From: Cerasicoccus maritimus
GTDB lineage: Bacteria > Verrucomicrobiota > Verrucomicrobiia > Opitutales > Cerasicoccaceae
Reading direction: 5' to 3'
Length of the DNA: 64,000 nucleotides
NCBI GenBank assembly: GCA_031296935.1
Contig: JAVDPD010000029.1
Span: forward strand, 1 to 64,000
The translations under genes were made by a program, and so were the position numbers. Positions 42,695 through 51,599 of the stretch are shown here, piece after piece. How positions within the stretch are numbered: position 1 is the stretch's first letter; every line of letters begins with the position of its first letter. Below the pieces are notes generated by a model that was given only the letters and a program-made list of their open reading frames with translations, was not told the origin of the DNA and did not search any database.

Positions 42695-44770
42695 ATGCAA
42701 GTGTCTTCACGCCTCCCCCTCGGTTTACAATCAATTTCTAATGCATTATTCCTATGCTGCTCTATAGCGTTATGTTGCCTGTTGATCATTGGCTGCGATC
42801 GGCACGGAGAGTCCGCCCCGCTTGCGTTAGAAAAATCTGTCAATGAGACTCCAACGATAAAGCCGGAATCTCCAATCTCGGCTGAGGTGAACGATCGTGC
42901 GCATCCTAGTTTATTGCTGACCGATAGTCGAGTCGCCGAGATCAGGGCGCGCGGGGAAATAGATCCTCTAATGGCCAAACTACTCAACAAATTACGTGAG
43001 GATGCGGAGGTCTACTACCATGCTGATCTGCTGGAATATCAAGACTCTAACTCCAAACAGTTGATGGTTAGCCGTGCGGCGATTGGGCGTATTTTGACCT
43101 TGGGCTTGATCTATCAGGTCGATGGTGAAGAACGCTATGCGAGAAGGGCGAAAGAAGAGCTCATGAATGTCGCATCGTTTCCTGACTGGAAGCCCTCACA
43201 GTTCCTTAGTGTTGCAGAAATGAGCGTTGCGGTAGCATTTGGATACGACTGGTTGTACAACGAGCTAAGCGCCCAAGAGCGCGCCGAATTGCGCCAAGCC
43301 TTGTTGGATAAAGCGCTTGTCTATGGTCCTGCAGCCTATGGCGACATCAGTCAGCGGAAGGTTGCAAACTGGTCGGCTGTTGCGGATAGAGACACGGCAA
43401 TTAATAATTGGAATCCCGTGTGTAATGGTGGGCTGCTTGCCGCCGCGCTCGTTTTGCAAGAACAGACGCCCGAGCTCTCCGCGGTCGTATATAAGGGCGT
43501 CACTGAAACACTCCCACGTACGCTGGAATATTATGGGCCTGATGGCGTTTGGCCAGAAAGTCCGACTTATTGGGGATATGGAACAAGTTATGTGGTGCTC
43601 TGCCTTGCGCTAATGCAGGATCAACTTGGCTCTGATAATGGTTTATCCGCGTTGCCTGGCATCGCTGAAACGGCGGACTACACGCGTTATATTTTTGGGC
43701 CTACCGGTGTTGCTTTTACCTATGGAGATGGCGGTCCTGCTCGTGATGTGATTTTGGGAAGTTCGCCATCTGTCGCCTGGCTGATCCAGCATTTTGACCA
43801 GTCATCAAGCGTTCCTTTATTTAGGAAGCGTTTGAGTCGTTTTCTGGACACAAAACTATCCGGATATTTTGCGAGTTTAACGCCGGGTGCTGCTCATCGC
43901 TTTACACCGTTGGCGACCCTATGGCTTCCAGAAGCGTCCGAAGCATATTCAGATGACAGTTCCCCATTGAACATTCATCATGACGGATTCTCCGAACTTG
44001 TTTTCTTGCGAAGCCGTTGGAATGACCCAAATGGGCTATGGTTGGCAATGAAAGCTGGCCAAAATGGGTTTGCACATAGCCATCTTGACTTGGGCTCGTT
44101 TGTGCTGGAAGCCGACGGTGTGCGGTGGGGGGAAGATTTGGGCTCAGACAGCTATGGTCTCAAGGGATACTGGGATAGTAAGCCGGATGGCATGCGATGG
44201 AGTTATTACCGAATGAATAATCTCAGCCACAATACGATCGGTCCCGGGCAGACGTTGCAGTCCGTCACGGCTACTGCTCCTGTCATTGATTTTAAATCCG
44301 CTCCGGAGATGGCTTACGCAGTGGTTGACATGACGGAGGTTTATCCAGACGCCGCCGAACGAATGCGACGTGGCGTCGCCATGTTGGACAATGCTTACAT
44401 CTTGATTCAGGACGAGTGGACCGCACCATCAGGCCATCAGCCAACAGTATGGCGCATGATGACCCGAGCGGCTGTTGCTCTTTCCGCTGATGGTCGAAGC
44501 GCGACTCTTACTCTGCAAGGTAAGGAATTGATGGCCAGAATACTAAAGCCCGAGACCGCACAATTTTCCATCGAGTCAGCGACGCCTTCCAACCCCAAAG
44601 AGAAACAAAACAACGGGCTGAGGGTTTTGACCGCAACGGTTCCACCCACGACCGAAGATGTCCAACTCGCTATTGTATTAATACCCGGCAGCTCAAAATC
44701 AGAATCAACGCAAGTCACTGCTTTGGACTTATGGGCTGATGCTTTCGGGGGGATGGATAATGCAAACTAG
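42695..44770 (+). CDS. heparinase II/III-type lyase, predicted lipoprotein
   Basis: 691 residues from the ATG at 42695. Lipobox signal ending CCLLIIGC, so probably anchored in a membrane. The helical toroid domain (SQFLSVAEMSVAVAFGYDWLYNELSAQ, NNWNPVCNGGLLAAALVL) and C-terminal block AHSHLDLGSFVLEADGVRWGEDLG match the larger lyase at 34727-37387. The large N-terminal beta domain of that paralogue is missing. The gene overlaps the symporter start by 11 bp, suggesting coupling of uronate-glycan cleavage with uptake. Frame upstream of 42695 is unlikely coding. Confidence 0.85.
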   Translation: MQVSSRLPLGLQSISNALFLCCSIALCCLLIIGCDRHGESAPLALEKSVNETPTIKPESPISAEVNDRAHPSLLLTDSRVAEIRARGEIDPLMAKLLNKLREDAEVYYHADLLEYQDSNSKQLMVSRAAIGRILTLGLIYQVDGEERYARRAKEELMNVASFPDWKPSQFLSVAEMSVAVAFGYDWLYNELSAQERAELRQALLDKALVYGPAAYGDISQRKVANWSAVADRDTAINNWNPVCNGGLLAAALVLQEQTPELSAVVYKGVTETLPRTLEYYGPDGVWPESPTYWGYGTSYVVLCLALMQDQLGSDNGLSALPGIAETADYTRYIFGPTGVAFTYGDGGPARDVILGSSPSVAWLIQHFDQSSSVPLFRKRLSRFLDTKLSGYFASLTPGAAHRFTPLATLWLPEASEAYSDDSSPLNIHHDGFSELVFLRSRWNDPNGLWLAMKAGQNGFAHSHLDLGSFVLEADGVRWGEDLGSDSYGLKGYWDSKPDGMRWSYYRMNNLSHNTIGPGQTLQSVTATAPVIDFKSAPEMAYAVVDMTEVYPDAAERMRRGVAMLDNAYILIQDEWTAPSGHQPTVWRMMTRAAVALSADGRSATLTLQGKELMARILKPETAQFSIESATPSNPKEKQNNGLRVLTATVPPTTEDVQLAIVLIPGSSKSESTQVTALDLWADAFGGMDNAN

Positions 44771-46511
44771 TGACTACGTCACGATTGGCGTTTACCTCGT
44801 TTTTCTGGTCGTCATTGGTTGGTTCTTTGGTCGACTCAGTCGGACAGCCAGTGACTATGTTCGAGGTGGAGGAAAGGCGACCTGGTGGCTCGTTGGCAGC
44901 AGTTCATTGCTTGCAGGCATCTCCGCCTTCACCTTCACCGGAAATGCCGCGGCGGCATTTGAAGCGGGTCCAACTCTACTGGTTATCTATGCGGCAAACA
45001 TCATTGCTTACTTAATTCAGGGTTTCTGTTTGGCGGCTTGGTTTCGGCAGACACGTGCTTACACGGTTGCCGATGTATTGCGCGATCGTTTTGGCCCTTC
45101 CGTTGAGCAGTTCAAGGCTTACTACGGGTTGATTTTTGGACTGCTTTCCGGCGCTGTCCCGCTCTGGGCACTTGCGGTATTTTGTTCCAGTGCCTTTGGT
45201 TTTTCTGCAACTTCCACGATCCTGATCTTAGGCATCGTGGTTACCGTTTACTCGATCCGCGGAGGGAAGTGGGCGGTGATGGGCAATGACTTTGTCCAAT
45301 CGCTCATTCTATTCCCGATAACGATTCTTGTGGCGTGGTATTGCCTGCGCGAGGTGGGTGGAATATCAGGATTCATTGATTTATTCAGTCGTCCGGATTT
45401 GGCCGATGACTTCGCCTTTGTGAAGCCGGAAGGCGCGTTCGAGGATAACAAGTTTTCCTTGAAGTGGATTGTCGCGGTATTTTTCATTCAATTAACTGGG
45501 CAACTGAACTTGCTTGCGGCCAGTCGTTACCTAGCTGCGCATGATGGCCGAGAAGCTTCACGAGCCGCGTTCTTCTGTGCTGGCGGGATGTTATTTGGAG
45601 CGATCGTTTGGTTTATTCCACCAATGGTGGCGCGCGGTTTGTGGGAGGCGGAGGTTCTTGCGATGCCCGTGGGACAGGCTGGCGGCGGATCATATGCAGT
45701 GGCCGCCATGAAAGTTCTACCGAATGGCTTAATGGGGGTAATGATTGTAGCGATGTTTGCGGCGACCTTGAGTACAATGGATACCGCAATTAACGCAAAT
45801 GCTGGCATCATTATTCGCAATATCGTCCCGCCTTTTCGCCGACTTCTCAGTATGAAGGAGCTTGATGATCAATCTTCCATCTGGATTGGCCGCGTTTCGA
45901 CCGTGGTCTTAGGCGCCGCGAATACTGGCCTGGCAATTTGGTATTCTCTGCTAGAGGGATTTGGCCTCTTTGACTCTTTGCTCATCCTTGGTTCTGTTTT
46001 TGGTCTGCCGATCAGCATACCATTATTGTCGGGATTGTTTCTGAAAAGACTTCCGCGTTGGTCTTTCTTTTTCATCGCAAGTGTGGCAATCGCGCCAGCG
46101 CTTTGGTCTTTGGTCGATCAGGCGTGGTATGGAAACACCTGGACCTATGTAGATCGAAGCCTTTGGGTTATCGTGTTTGGACTGGCGGCAACCGTCTTTT
46201 GCATACCGTTTTATAGCCGCCAGCCCGTGGAGTTTCGCAACCAGGTAGATGCGTTTTTTCAGAAAATGAACACCCCTCTATCGGAGGAGGAGCGTGGCGA
46301 AGGCAATGATCATATCCAAGCCCGTATGTTAGGTCTAACGACGATCGTTATGGGATGCTTTTTACTACTGCTAATGTGTTTGCCCAATCCACTGGCTGGC
46401 CGCCTGGCGATCCTTGCTGTCGGCGGGAGCGTCATTCTTGTTGGCGCGTTGCTGCTTTTAGTTGCGCGTTTTGGTGCCCGGCGCCAAGCTCAGGAAAGAG
46501 TGAGCCATTAG
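44760..46511 (+). CDS. sodium:solute symporter (SSS family)
   Basis: 583 residues with about 13 membrane helices. Family blocks: RTASDYVRGGGKATWWLVGSS, AGISAFTFTGNAAAAFEAGP, QLTGQLNLLAASRYLAA, MDTAINANAGIIIRN. Likely imports the sugar acid or oligosaccharide freed by the upstream lyase, coupled to Na+. The ATG at 44760 lies inside the end of the lyase gene, 10 bp before its stop, preceded by a G-rich GGGGGGATGG that can act as ribosome-binding site. A LacI regulator follows 54 bp downstream. Confidence 0.9.
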   Translation: MQTSDYVTIGVYLVFLVVIGWFFGRLSRTASDYVRGGGKATWWLVGSSSLLAGISAFTFTGNAAAAFEAGPTLLVIYAANIIAYLIQGFCLAAWFRQTRAYTVADVLRDRFGPSVEQFKAYYGLIFGLLSGAVPLWALAVFCSSAFGFSATSTILILGIVVTVYSIRGGKWAVMGNDFVQSLILFPITILVAWYCLREVGGISGFIDLFSRPDLADDFAFVKPEGAFEDNKFSLKWIVAVFFIQLTGQLNLLAASRYLAAHDGREASRAAFFCAGGMLFGAIVWFIPPMVARGLWEAEVLAMPVGQAGGGSYAVAAMKVLPNGLMGVMIVAMFAATLSTMDTAINANAGIIIRNIVPPFRRLLSMKELDDQSSIWIGRVSTVVLGAANTGLAIWYSLLEGFGLFDSLLILGSVFGLPISIPLLSGLFLKRLPRWSFFFIASVAIAPALWSLVDQAWYGNTWTYVDRSLWVIVFGLAATVFCIPFYSRQPVEFRNQVDAFFQKMNTPLSEEERGEGNDHIQARMLGLTTIVMGCFLLLLMCLPNPLAGRLAILAVGGSVILVGALLLLVARFGARRQAQERVSH

Positions 46512-46565
46512 AAGTCTTAAAGGTCCTATGTTGACGCACTGTTCATATGCCGTTTCAATAAACTC

Positions 46566-47579
46566 GTGAGTTCCGAGAGTAAACGTCGCCCAACACACAG
46601 GGACATTGCGGAGATCGCTAAGGTCCATCGTACTACCGTTTCGTTGGCGTTGAAGGGGCATCCCAATATTTCGCGAGAGACCTGTGCCCGCATTAAAAGA
46701 ATTGCGGAAGAAATTGGCTACATGCCAGACCCAATGCTATCAGCGCTAGCGGCTTATCGCAGCCAGAACAGGCCGACGGCTTTCCAGGGAAACCTGGCCT
46801 GGCTGGTCAAAAATATCCCACCGTTTAAATGGGATGATATGATCTATCACGATTATTATGTTGCGGCCAAGGATCAGGCGAAAACGCATGGCTATGGTCT
46901 GGAAGTTTTTGATCTGCAAGAAGCTGGTTTGTCCAGTAACCGACTTGGGCAGATACTTAGGTCACGCAATATCCAAGGTATCTTTGTTTGCCCGCTGCCT
47001 GAGGATAAGATGGAGATTGTTTTCCCCTGGGAGCATTTCTCCGTCATTACTTTTGGTTTCAGTTTGGTTAATCCGCGATTGCATACCGTTGCCGCCGCTC
47101 ACTTCGATTCTACACGACTTATCATCAATAAGCTTAGGGCGAAGGGACACACGCACATCGGCATGATGTCAGTTCACGATTCGCGCCTAAACAACGATCT
47201 GCTAGCAGGGTATTTTTCCGAGAGTTTCGTGCATGATAAGGAGATCAAAATTCCGCCGTTGCATTTGAGTGAGACCTCAAATGAGCACATTCAGGCATGG
47301 TACGATAAATACAAGCCAAGCGCGATCATTGGGCCGCCCGATTTAGATGAACGCCTCGCCGAAACTTCGCTGCCAATCGAAGACGTTCTGCTGATTTGCG
47401 CTTACTTGCCAAGAACTGATTGGCCGCTTGGTGGAGTGCATGAAGATACGGAGCAAATAGGCCGTGTGGCGGCGGATCTACTTGTCTCGATGATTCAGCA
47501 TGGTGAGCGTGGCGTTCCGTCATCGCCGCGTCGCACCCTGATTGAAGGAAAGTGGGTCCCGGAAAGTCGCAGGTCTTAG
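46566..47579 (+). CDS. LacI-family regulator of the lyase/symporter unit
   Basis: 337 residues, starting at a GTG. Helix-turn-helix THRDIAEIAKVHRTTVSLAL, hinge RIKRIAEEIGYMPDPMLSAL, and a substrate-binding-like effector domain (NIQGIFVCPLP, FDSTRLIINKLRAKGHTHIGMM, LADLLVSMIQHGERGVPSSPRR). The C-terminal text HGERGVPSSPRRTLIEGKW resembles that of the LacI protein at 28990 (HSGEYGVPEYPRATLIGGSW), so the two are related. Probably controls the lyase/symporter genes upstream. Its stop codon lies inside the terminal repeat of the MITE-like element. Confidence 0.88.
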   Translation: MSSESKRRPTHRDIAEIAKVHRTTVSLALKGHPNISRETCARIKRIAEEIGYMPDPMLSALAAYRSQNRPTAFQGNLAWLVKNIPPFKWDDMIYHDYYVAAKDQAKTHGYGLEVFDLQEAGLSSNRLGQILRSRNIQGIFVCPLPEDKMEIVFPWEHFSVITFGFSLVNPRLHTVAAAHFDSTRLIINKLRAKGHTHIGMMSVHDSRLNNDLLAGYFSESFVHDKEIKIPPLHLSETSNEHIQAWYDKYKPSAIIGPPDLDERLAETSLPIEDVLLICAYLPRTDWPLGGVHEDTEQIGRVAADLLVSMIQHGERGVPSSPRRTLIEGKWVPESRRS

Positions 47580-47740
47580 AGGGCGTCTAAAAACTCAATT
47601 GGTCTTCGCCGGAGAGCGTCTTCGGGGTCAAAATATCATTTCTTCATCTCGACGAAACTGGTTTCGCCTCGATTCAGAAGCCGAAATTTTGCCTCCCAAA
47701 TACATCTCGCCGACTCGATCAGACTTTTTAGACGCCCTCT
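47578..47740. mobile_element. MITE-like element
   Basis: 163 bp with perfect 16-bp terminal inverted repeats AGAGGGCGTCTAAAAA at 47578-47593 and 47725-47740, and no ORF. The TAG stop of the LacI gene is at the outer edge of the left repeat. No clear target-site duplication; TTAG / TTAG flanks are weak. No matching transposase in the window. Confidence 0.65.
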
Positions 47741-48214
47741 TAGGCGAAGTGCCCTAAAGAATGTTAGCCGTGTTGGTTCCGGCATGCAGAATTTCAAACA
47801 GTTCTTAGGACGACGCCGATTGTGGAGCACTGCTTCGAGGAGGTACAACTCTACAGGCCTGTGATAGAATGAGAAGCTAGCGATACTGAAAATATGTGGA
47901 ATCCGGCTTGGATATAGGTCTGAGCGCTGGTAGTGAAGGGCGAAATAGACTACCGAAATTAGTATTGCTTCGTTGCTGGAAGGTGGCCGGTTAAATCACG
48001 CTTCGGGCTTAATGTTTGGCGAGTGCTGCCGATACTATAAAATGTAATCGTAGGGGCATTGGCCAGGCTTTCCTACATATTTGTAAAATATTTACTAATT
48101 GACTGCCTGTATAGGTGTTGGGGCCATATGGCCTTGACTTCGGGGGTCCAAATTCGTTTGTTGTTAGGTTAGTCCACACGATTAAACCTACTATTAATCC
48201 GTAATTTAAGAGCC
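47741..48214. other. 474-bp non-coding gap
   Basis: Between the MITE-like element and the 48215 gene. No ORF with coding character and no recognisable RNA, only AT-rich sequence; the promoter of the 48215 gene should lie near its right end. Confidence 0.5.
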
Positions 48215-48862
48215 GTGAGTGAAAAAACATCATTGAATGAGCTGCGTGAGCGCATGATCGAGCAGTCGTTGAAGGATATGTGGTGGCTGGCGCGCAATGG
48301 CGTGACCTACCGCAGCCCGATGAGTTTGCAGGCGATCGAATTGACCGTTAAAAAGAATCCGCAGGGGGATTATCAGGTATGCCATGTGCGTGATGATGGC
48401 GAGGACGAAAACAGTTGGTGCGAGCTGGGCCAAGTGGTGACGCCGGTTCGCAAAGTGGAAAGCCGAGGCAATACGACTATTTTCCGAGCTGCGGCTCCAG
48501 GCGCGAAGAAATCCGTTACATTTAAAAAGCCTGAGTCTAGTGCCGCCGCGCCTGCCGCAACTGGAGCAGCAAGTTCGCCTTCTCCATTTCCTGCGATGTC
48601 TTCGGGCGTTCGCGAACCGCAGAAAAGCATTACCGAGCGCTTGGATGAGCTGACCGAGATTGTGTTGCGACTTGAGCGTAAAGTGGACGGGATGGGTGCC
48701 ACACAGCTATCGGACACTCAGCTCGAACAACGTGAGCGCTACCTTCGAGAGGCCGAGGAAATGGTTGCCCAGAAGGCAAGTGCTCTGGAAAACGAGCGTG
48801 CGGAGTTGGAACAACTACGCGATGAGCTTGAGCAGCGCCGATTTCGATTAGGGCTAGCTTAG
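48215..48862 (+). CDS. hypothetical protein with C-terminal coiled coil
   Basis: 215 residues starting at a GTG (MSEKTSLNELRERMIEQ). Residues 1-90 are mixed (SLKDMWWLARNGVTYRSPM, ENSWCELGQVVTPVRKVES). An Ala/Ser/Pro-rich linker (AAAPAATGAASSPSPFP) follows, then a coiled coil (ERLDELTEIVLRLERKVDG ... ALENERAELEQLRDELEQRR). No recognised family. Cytoplasmic. The arrangement could suit a scaffolding or DNA-related function but I have no evidence. Confidence 0.7.
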   Translation: MSEKTSLNELRERMIEQSLKDMWWLARNGVTYRSPMSLQAIELTVKKNPQGDYQVCHVRDDGEDENSWCELGQVVTPVRKVESRGNTTIFRAAAPGAKKSVTFKKPESSAAAPAATGAASSPSPFPAMSSGVREPQKSITERLDELTEIVLRLERKVDGMGATQLSDTQLEQRERYLREAEEMVAQKASALENERAELEQLRDELEQRRFRLGLA

Positions 48863-48912
48863 CACAAAACAATTATTTGCATTATTTACACCTCAGGTAT
48901 TCTTGTGTTTGG

Positions 48913-48937
48913 ATGGCCCGGTTATGAAACGGGCCAT
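48913..48937 (+). promoter_or_regulatory. hairpin enclosing the thioredoxin start codon
   Basis: ATGGCCCG (48913-48920) and CGGGCCAT (48930-48937) form a perfect 8-bp stem. The proposed ATG at 48924 sits in the loop and TTCTTATTTTTTG follows. It could be the terminator of the upstream gene, a translational control hairpin, or both. Confidence 0.6.
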
Positions 48938-49316
48938 TCTTATTTTTTGTGCAATTATCGGCGTTGTCTTCTTGGCGACGAAAAACCGAAGCTCCGGCGA
49001 CTACACTGCGCCTGAAAACAGCAAGGTCGCGCAGGGCGACTTTGAGGCGGCTGTTGCTGCCAAGCAAACGGTGCTCGTTGATTTCTGGGCACCTTGGTGT
49101 GGTCCTTGCCGCAAAATGGAGCCAGTGGTGGAGCAGATCGCCGAGCAGCAGGAGGGCAAGGTGGCGGTTTATAAAGTGAATGTGGATGACCAAGCGGGCC
49201 TCGCCCAGAAATACGGCGTGCGCAGCATCCCGACTTTTCTCGTGTTCAAGAATGGTAGCCTGGTCGCACAAGAAGTGGGCGTCGTTCCCGCAACGACGTT
49301 GACGCGGCATTTCTAG
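48924..49316 (+). CDS. membrane-anchored thioredoxin-like protein
   Basis: 130 residues from the ATG at 48924. N-terminal hydrophobic anchor (RAILIFCAIIGVVFLAT), then a thioredoxin fold with the active site WAPWCGPCRKMEP and the cis-proline segment VRSIPTFLVFKNG. Faces the periplasm or acts as a membrane-bound thiol reductant. An alternative TTG start at 48903 exists, but there is no obvious ribosome-binding site for either. Faces the minus-strand gene at 49334 convergently. Confidence 0.85.
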   Translation: MKRAILIFCAIIGVVFLATKNRSSGDYTAPENSKVAQGDFEAAVAAKQTVLVDFWAPWCGPCRKMEPVVEQIAEQQEGKVAVYKVNVDDQAGLAQKYGVRSIPTFLVFKNGSLVAQEVGVVPATTLTRHF

Positions 49317-49333
49317 AAGGCGCGTTTCGCTGC

Positions 49334-50782
49334 TTAACGGGCTTCCAGCTTTGCTTCGATCAGTTTGAGCATGGCTTCGGCGCGAGCCTTGCCCTTAATG
49401 CTCATCGGAAAGCGGACTTTGTCGCCACCGTTCTGGTGCACGACGATGTCGTAGAAATGGACGTCGCCCGAGCTCATGTTGGACTTCGTTTCGATGCTGC
49501 TAATGTTGATCGCTTGCATGCTGGCGAATTTCGGCACGCCGAAAAACCGGCGCTCGGACTCCAAGCGATCGGGAAAGACCTTCAGCCGCAGTGAGGTCAG
49601 CAACGAGCCCACGCAGCCTATCGTCGCCAAGAGACCACCGAGCACCAGGAACACCGGGAAGATCTTCGGCATGTTGCTGTTCCATGCGAAGTAGGAGCCC
49701 ACGAGCATGCCGATGCCGATCAGCGATGGCACAAACAGAAACAGGAAATTGCGGCCCATGCGGGTCTCGATCAAGGTCGCGCCAGAAATATCGTCGCGGA
49801 CGGTAATGCCGCTCTTGCGCCAATCAACCACCGGAGCCGGGCTGGCGGGTTCGCTGGCGCGGACGGCCTTGGCGTCGAAGTTCGGGTCGCTGTCCTTGGT
49901 GAGAAACACGGGCACCGTAAAGCGCGACTCGTAGTCCACGCCGGGCAGCTCGGCCTTCACTTTGAGCTCCCATTTGTATTCGGTGCGGTTGTCGATGCGC
50001 TCGGTTTGATGGGCGGTGTAGGGAATGCTGAAAAAAACGGGTAGCGCGCTCTGCGTCGGGTCGTCGGGCATGGCCTCTTCCTGAATCCACTGCTCGCTTT
50101 CCCAGACGACGGTGGTGTGGGTGGAGCGGTTCTTTCCGCTGCCCGTCGTCACTTGCTTTTCGTTGCGGAGCTGGAGCAGGAAACCTTTCTCCGGCTTCAC
50201 GTTGACCTTCGTCAAAATCACGCCGCCGAGGCTACCGCCGATGACGCCCGGCACTTCGGCCATTTCAAAGGTGGACGAGCCAAACTTCCGCCAGCGCAGA
50301 AACAGGTAAAACGCGCCCCAGGCCAGGCCCGCGCCCACGAGCGGAAACAGCGGCACGATCCACTTGGCAGCGGGATCGGCATCTGATCCTTCACTGAATA
50401 CGCCAATCGTTGCTGTCCACGAAATGGCGTTCCAGAAAATCGCGATCGCCAGCATGAAGAAAAATGCGCCCTTATTGCTGTCGACGATGCGTCCTTCGGC
50501 CCAGTCTTTCTTGAGTAGCCAGGGGGCATCTGGATGCTGAGCCGCGAGCGCGGCCTCCTGCTTGCCTTTTTTCAGGCTCCAGATGCCGGCTCCGATGATG
50601 CCAAGACCGACGCAGGCAAAGATGCCGCCCACGACAAACCCAACGATGGGCGACTGGTTTTGATCACCCTCGCCCTTGGCGGTCATGACGATCGCCATGA
50701 TGCCCATGAACGCAAAGAACCCGCCAAAAAGCGCGAGGAAAATCGCGCCACCGATGCTGCTTTTCTTGGTCGGTGCGCTCAT
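49334..50782 (-). CDS. multi-pass membrane protein with DUF3592-like and arrestin-like regions
   Basis: 482 residues. About six to seven membrane helices: two near 12-65, two near 105-165, two near 345-395. The middle portion 175-320 is soluble and beta-rich (KVNVKPEKGFLLQLRNEKQV, YKWELKVKAELPGVDYESRFTVPVF). It resembles DUF3592-type envelope proteins but I cannot assign a function. Last gene of a minus-strand unit: hisI ends 13 bp upstream of its start. Confidence 0.6.
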   Translation of the reverse strand: MSAPTKKSSIGGAIFLALFGGFFAFMGIMAIVMTAKGEGDQNQSPIVGFVVGGIFACVGLGIIGAGIWSLKKGKQEAALAAQHPDAPWLLKKDWAEGRIVDSNKGAFFFMLAIAIFWNAISWTATIGVFSEGSDADPAAKWIVPLFPLVGAGLAWGAFYLFLRWRKFGSSTFEMAEVPGVIGGSLGGVILTKVNVKPEKGFLLQLRNEKQVTTGSGKNRSTHTTVVWESEQWIQEEAMPDDPTQSALPVFFSIPYTAHQTERIDNRTEYKWELKVKAELPGVDYESRFTVPVFLTKDSDPNFDAKAVRASEPASPAPVVDWRKSGITVRDDISGATLIETRMGRNFLFLFVPSLIGIGMLVGSYFAWNSNMPKIFPVFLVLGGLLATIGCVGSLLTSLRLKVFPDRLESERRFFGVPKFASMQAINISSIETKSNMSSGDVHFYDIVVHQNGGDKVRFPMSIKGKARAEAMLKLIEAKLEAR

Positions 50783-50795
50783 GGAAGGTGGCGGG

Positions 50796-51215
50796 TTACT
50801 CCTTGCCCGGCACGAAACTCAGTGAGCCGTCGGCCTCGATCTTGCGATAGTAGCAACCACTGCGGGCCGTGCCCGAGCTGTCCTTGGTGTGGCAGGAGCC
50901 CGCGCCCTGGGGCTCGACCAGATAGAGGATGCTGTTCTGCTCGCAGTTCACGCGGATTTCGACCAGCTTGAGCGTGTCGCCCGAGGTCTTGCCTTTGATC
51001 CAAAGCTCGTTGCGGGAGGTCGACCAAAACGTCGCCAAGCCTTCGGCGATGGCGGTGTCGAGCGCCAGTTGGTTGGCGTAGCCCACGATGAGCAGTTCGC
51101 CGGTCTGGGCGTCTTGCGCCACGGCGGGCAGCACGTCGGCACCACAGTTGGCGACCTTCTTGAGTTTGGTAAAGTCGAGCTTCAGCTCGGTTCCTTCTTC
51201 GATTTCTCGGCTCAT
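50796..51215 (-). CDS. hisI: phosphoribosyl-AMP cyclohydrolase
   Basis: 139 residues from the ATG at 51215. Converts PR-AMP to ProFAR in histidine biosynthesis, with Zn2+ and Mg2+. Blocks: QDAQTGELLIVGYANQLAL, FWSTSRNELWIKGKTSGDTL, the Zn-binding NCEQNSILYLVEPQGAGSCHTK and SGCYYRK. The stop/start overlap with the DUF4870 gene (ATGA at 51212-51215) shows translational coupling. It is not fused to hisE and no other his gene is near. The frame extends far upstream but belongs to the overlapping gene. Confidence 0.95.
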   Translation of the reverse strand: MSREIEEGTELKLDFTKLKKVANCGADVLPAVAQDAQTGELLIVGYANQLALDTAIAEGLATFWSTSRNELWIKGKTSGDTLKLVEIRVNCEQNSILYLVEPQGAGSCHTKDSSGTARSGCYYRKIEADGSLSFVPGKE

Positions 51216-51580
51216 TTTAAAAAGCGTATCGTCATTGGGTATTGGTAGAACTCGCCTTGGTTGGCCTTGACGGCGGCCATGATAATGAGGACTAGGTTCA
51301 CGATGACCAGTATCAGCGCCAAAAGCACGCCGATGCCTACGATTGCCAGCACGGCGCAGACTGCGAAGTAGATCGTCATCGAAATCTGAAAGTTGAGCGC
51401 TTCCTTGCCGTGTGCGTCCACCGCTGGCATTTCGTCCTTCTTGATCAGCCACACGATCAGTGGCCCGAGAATGTTCCCCATCGGCACTACGGTGTAGCCA
51501 GCCAGTGCGGCGAGGTGGCAAAGCATGGGCCAAGTGTTGTCGTTTCCAGAGGCGGGGGGAGGTGTGGCAGGTTCGGACAT
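51212..51580 (-). CDS. DUF4870-like small membrane protein
   Basis: 122 residues with three helices (about 19-43, 65-110): SGNDNTWPMLCHLAALAGY, GPLIVWLIKKDEMPAVDAHGKEALNFQISMTIY, and a GIGVLLALILVIVNLVLIIMAAVKANQGE segment. Matches the DUF4870 pattern (HLAALAG ... VDAHGKEALNFQ). Function unknown. Lies between a solute-binding-protein gene and hisI, with a 4-bp overlap onto hisI. Confidence 0.85.
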   Translation of the reverse strand: MSEPATPPPASGNDNTWPMLCHLAALAGYTVVPMGNILGPLIVWLIKKDEMPAVDAHGKEALNFQISMTIYFAVCAVLAIVGIGVLLALILVIVNLVLIIMAAVKANQGEFYQYPMTIRFLK

Positions 51581-51599
51581 AGTGGGCGGGTTTGGCGGT

